From positions 1 to 15,211 of the forward strand of contig DJAN01000037.1 of assembly GCA_002429615.1 (NCBI GenBank): 15,211 nt of DNA, given 5' to 3'. This stretch comes from Lysobacteraceae bacterium UBA6001. Lineage in GTDB: Bacteria > Pseudomonadota > Gammaproteobacteria > Xanthomonadales > Xanthomonadaceae. Within the stretch, counting starts at the first letter, position 1; each line of letters begins with the position of its first letter. This document shows positions 14,697 through 15,211 of the stretch, one piece after another. Made by a program: the position numbers and the translations under genes. Under the pieces are notes generated by a model. It had not been told where the DNA came from and ran no database searches. It saw only the letters and a program-made list of their open reading frames with translations.

Positions 14697-15211
14697 GCGC
14701 ACGTGATCCCGACGGCCTGTGGTCGATCTTCCGGCGCCATCGCGCGCGGCTGCTGCTGTGTGCGTTCCTGGTGTGGGTGACGATGGTGGCCGGTGTCGGT
14801 CTGCTGTCGTTGTCCGGCGGCTTCCTGGTGGCCACGGCGCTGGCGGCGGGCCTGGCGGCGGATTTCAATTTCTTCTCGCCTTCGGCGGGCGTGCGTGGGC
14901 TGACCCTGCTGCGCATTGCCTCGCGCTATGCGGAAAAGCTGGTGGGCCATGATGCGACGCTGCGCATCGCGCGCGATCTGCGGGTGTGGTTCTTCCGTCG
15001 CGCGTTGCCGCTGGCGCCCGCGCGACTGGGCGCCAGCCGCATCGGCGATCTGATGGCGCGGTTGATGTCCGACATCGCGGAAGTCGATGGCCTGGTGGTG
15101 CGTGCGTTGGCGCCGTTGCTGGCGCTGATGGGCATCGGCGTGGCGGGCATCGCGGCGGCGGCGTGGATCCATCCGCCGGCGGCGCTGTTGCTGGCGGCGC
15201 TGGCGGTGGCG
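14693..15211 (+). CDS. cydC: CydC, ABC transporter partner subunit for cytochrome bd assembly (partial)
   Basis: The first 173 residues are present and the gene runs past the right edge. ATG 14693 overlaps the cydD stop (ATGA), with GGAGGAA just upstream as SD. Two membrane helices (~20-40 and ~140-172) bracket family-like segments. These are LLSLSGGFLVATA, AGVRGLTLLRIASRYAEKLVGHDATLR split around residues 66-93, and RIGDLMARLMSDIAEVDGL (~118-136); all line up with E. coli CydC as I recall it (LLTLSGWFLSA, AAGVRGAAITRTAGRYFERLVSHDATFR in shorter pieces). It forms the heterodimer with CydD. The ATPase domain is outside the window and cannot be judged. Confidence 0.95.
   Translation, partial: MSARDPDGLWSIFRRHRARLLLCAFLVWVTMVAGVGLLSLSGGFLVATALAAGLAADFNFFSPSAGVRGLTLLRIASRYAEKLVGHDATLRIARDLRVWFFRRALPLAPARLGASRIGDLMARLMSDIAEVDGLVVRALAPLLALMGIGVAGIAAAAWIHPPAALLLAALAVA

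Noticed and set aside
12900..14702. 600-codon minus-strand open frame opposite cydD, with similar ones at 6905-8755 and 11288-12757
   Set aside because: The opposite strands encode clear CydD, ester hydrolase and CydA with all motifs. The long antisense frames result from high third-position GC.

Overview
The window is high-GC chromosomal DNA, most likely from Xanthomonadaceae (a Stenotrophomonas, Pseudoxanthomonas, Lysobacter or Xanthomonas relative). Three things suggest this: an alpha-amino-acid ester hydrolase that lines up closely, as far as I can recall it, with the Xanthomonas citri enzyme; repeats of the TGTAGGAGCGGCTTCAGCC type common in this group; and strong G/C bias at third codon positions. 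The genus cannot be fixed by eye.

Left part (1-6664, all on the minus strand): a poly-beta-1,6-N-acetylglucosamine (PNAG) exopolysaccharide locus. Read in transcription order it is pgaA (outer-membrane porin with TPRs), pgaB (deacetylase/hydrolase), pgaC (membrane glycosyltransferase) and pgaD (accessory membrane subunit). The junctions are 1 nt, 0 nt and a 4-nt ATGA overlap. After 188 bp comes a second, divergent pgaA-like gene that runs off the left edge. PgaC/PgaD would polymerise and move the chain across the inner membrane, PgaB would trim and partly deacetylate it in the periplasm, and PgaA would pass it across the outer membrane. The second PgaA-like protein is the unusual addition.

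Middle (6665-9820): a divergent 225-bp intergenic region with an AT-rich palindrome leads to a secreted alpha-amino-acid ester hydrolase on the plus strand, followed by a terminator. Then come three 14-bp tandem repeats and two tandem ~110-bp hairpin-bearing repeats. The second large repeat supplies the last ~36 codons and the stop of a minus-strand cysteine dioxygenase gene. Next are a terminator and tRNA-Pro(CGG) with a clear sigma-70 promoter.

Right part (9879-15211): a cytochrome bd quinol oxidase locus. cydA-cydB-cydX run leftward and encode the oxidase subunits. cydD-cydC (cydC cut by the right edge) run rightward and encode the ABC transporter needed for its assembly. The 190-bp divergent region holds a perfect FNR/Anr-type palindrome (TTGAT-N4-ATCAA), placed to activate cydA when oxygen is low, and a TACAAT -10 element suggesting that cydD begins at a TTG codon.

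No CRISPR array, prophage, transposase or obviously foreign island was seen. The most noteworthy points are the duplicated PgaA, the repeat-built C-terminus of the cysteine dioxygenase, and the FNR-type site between the two cyd operons.
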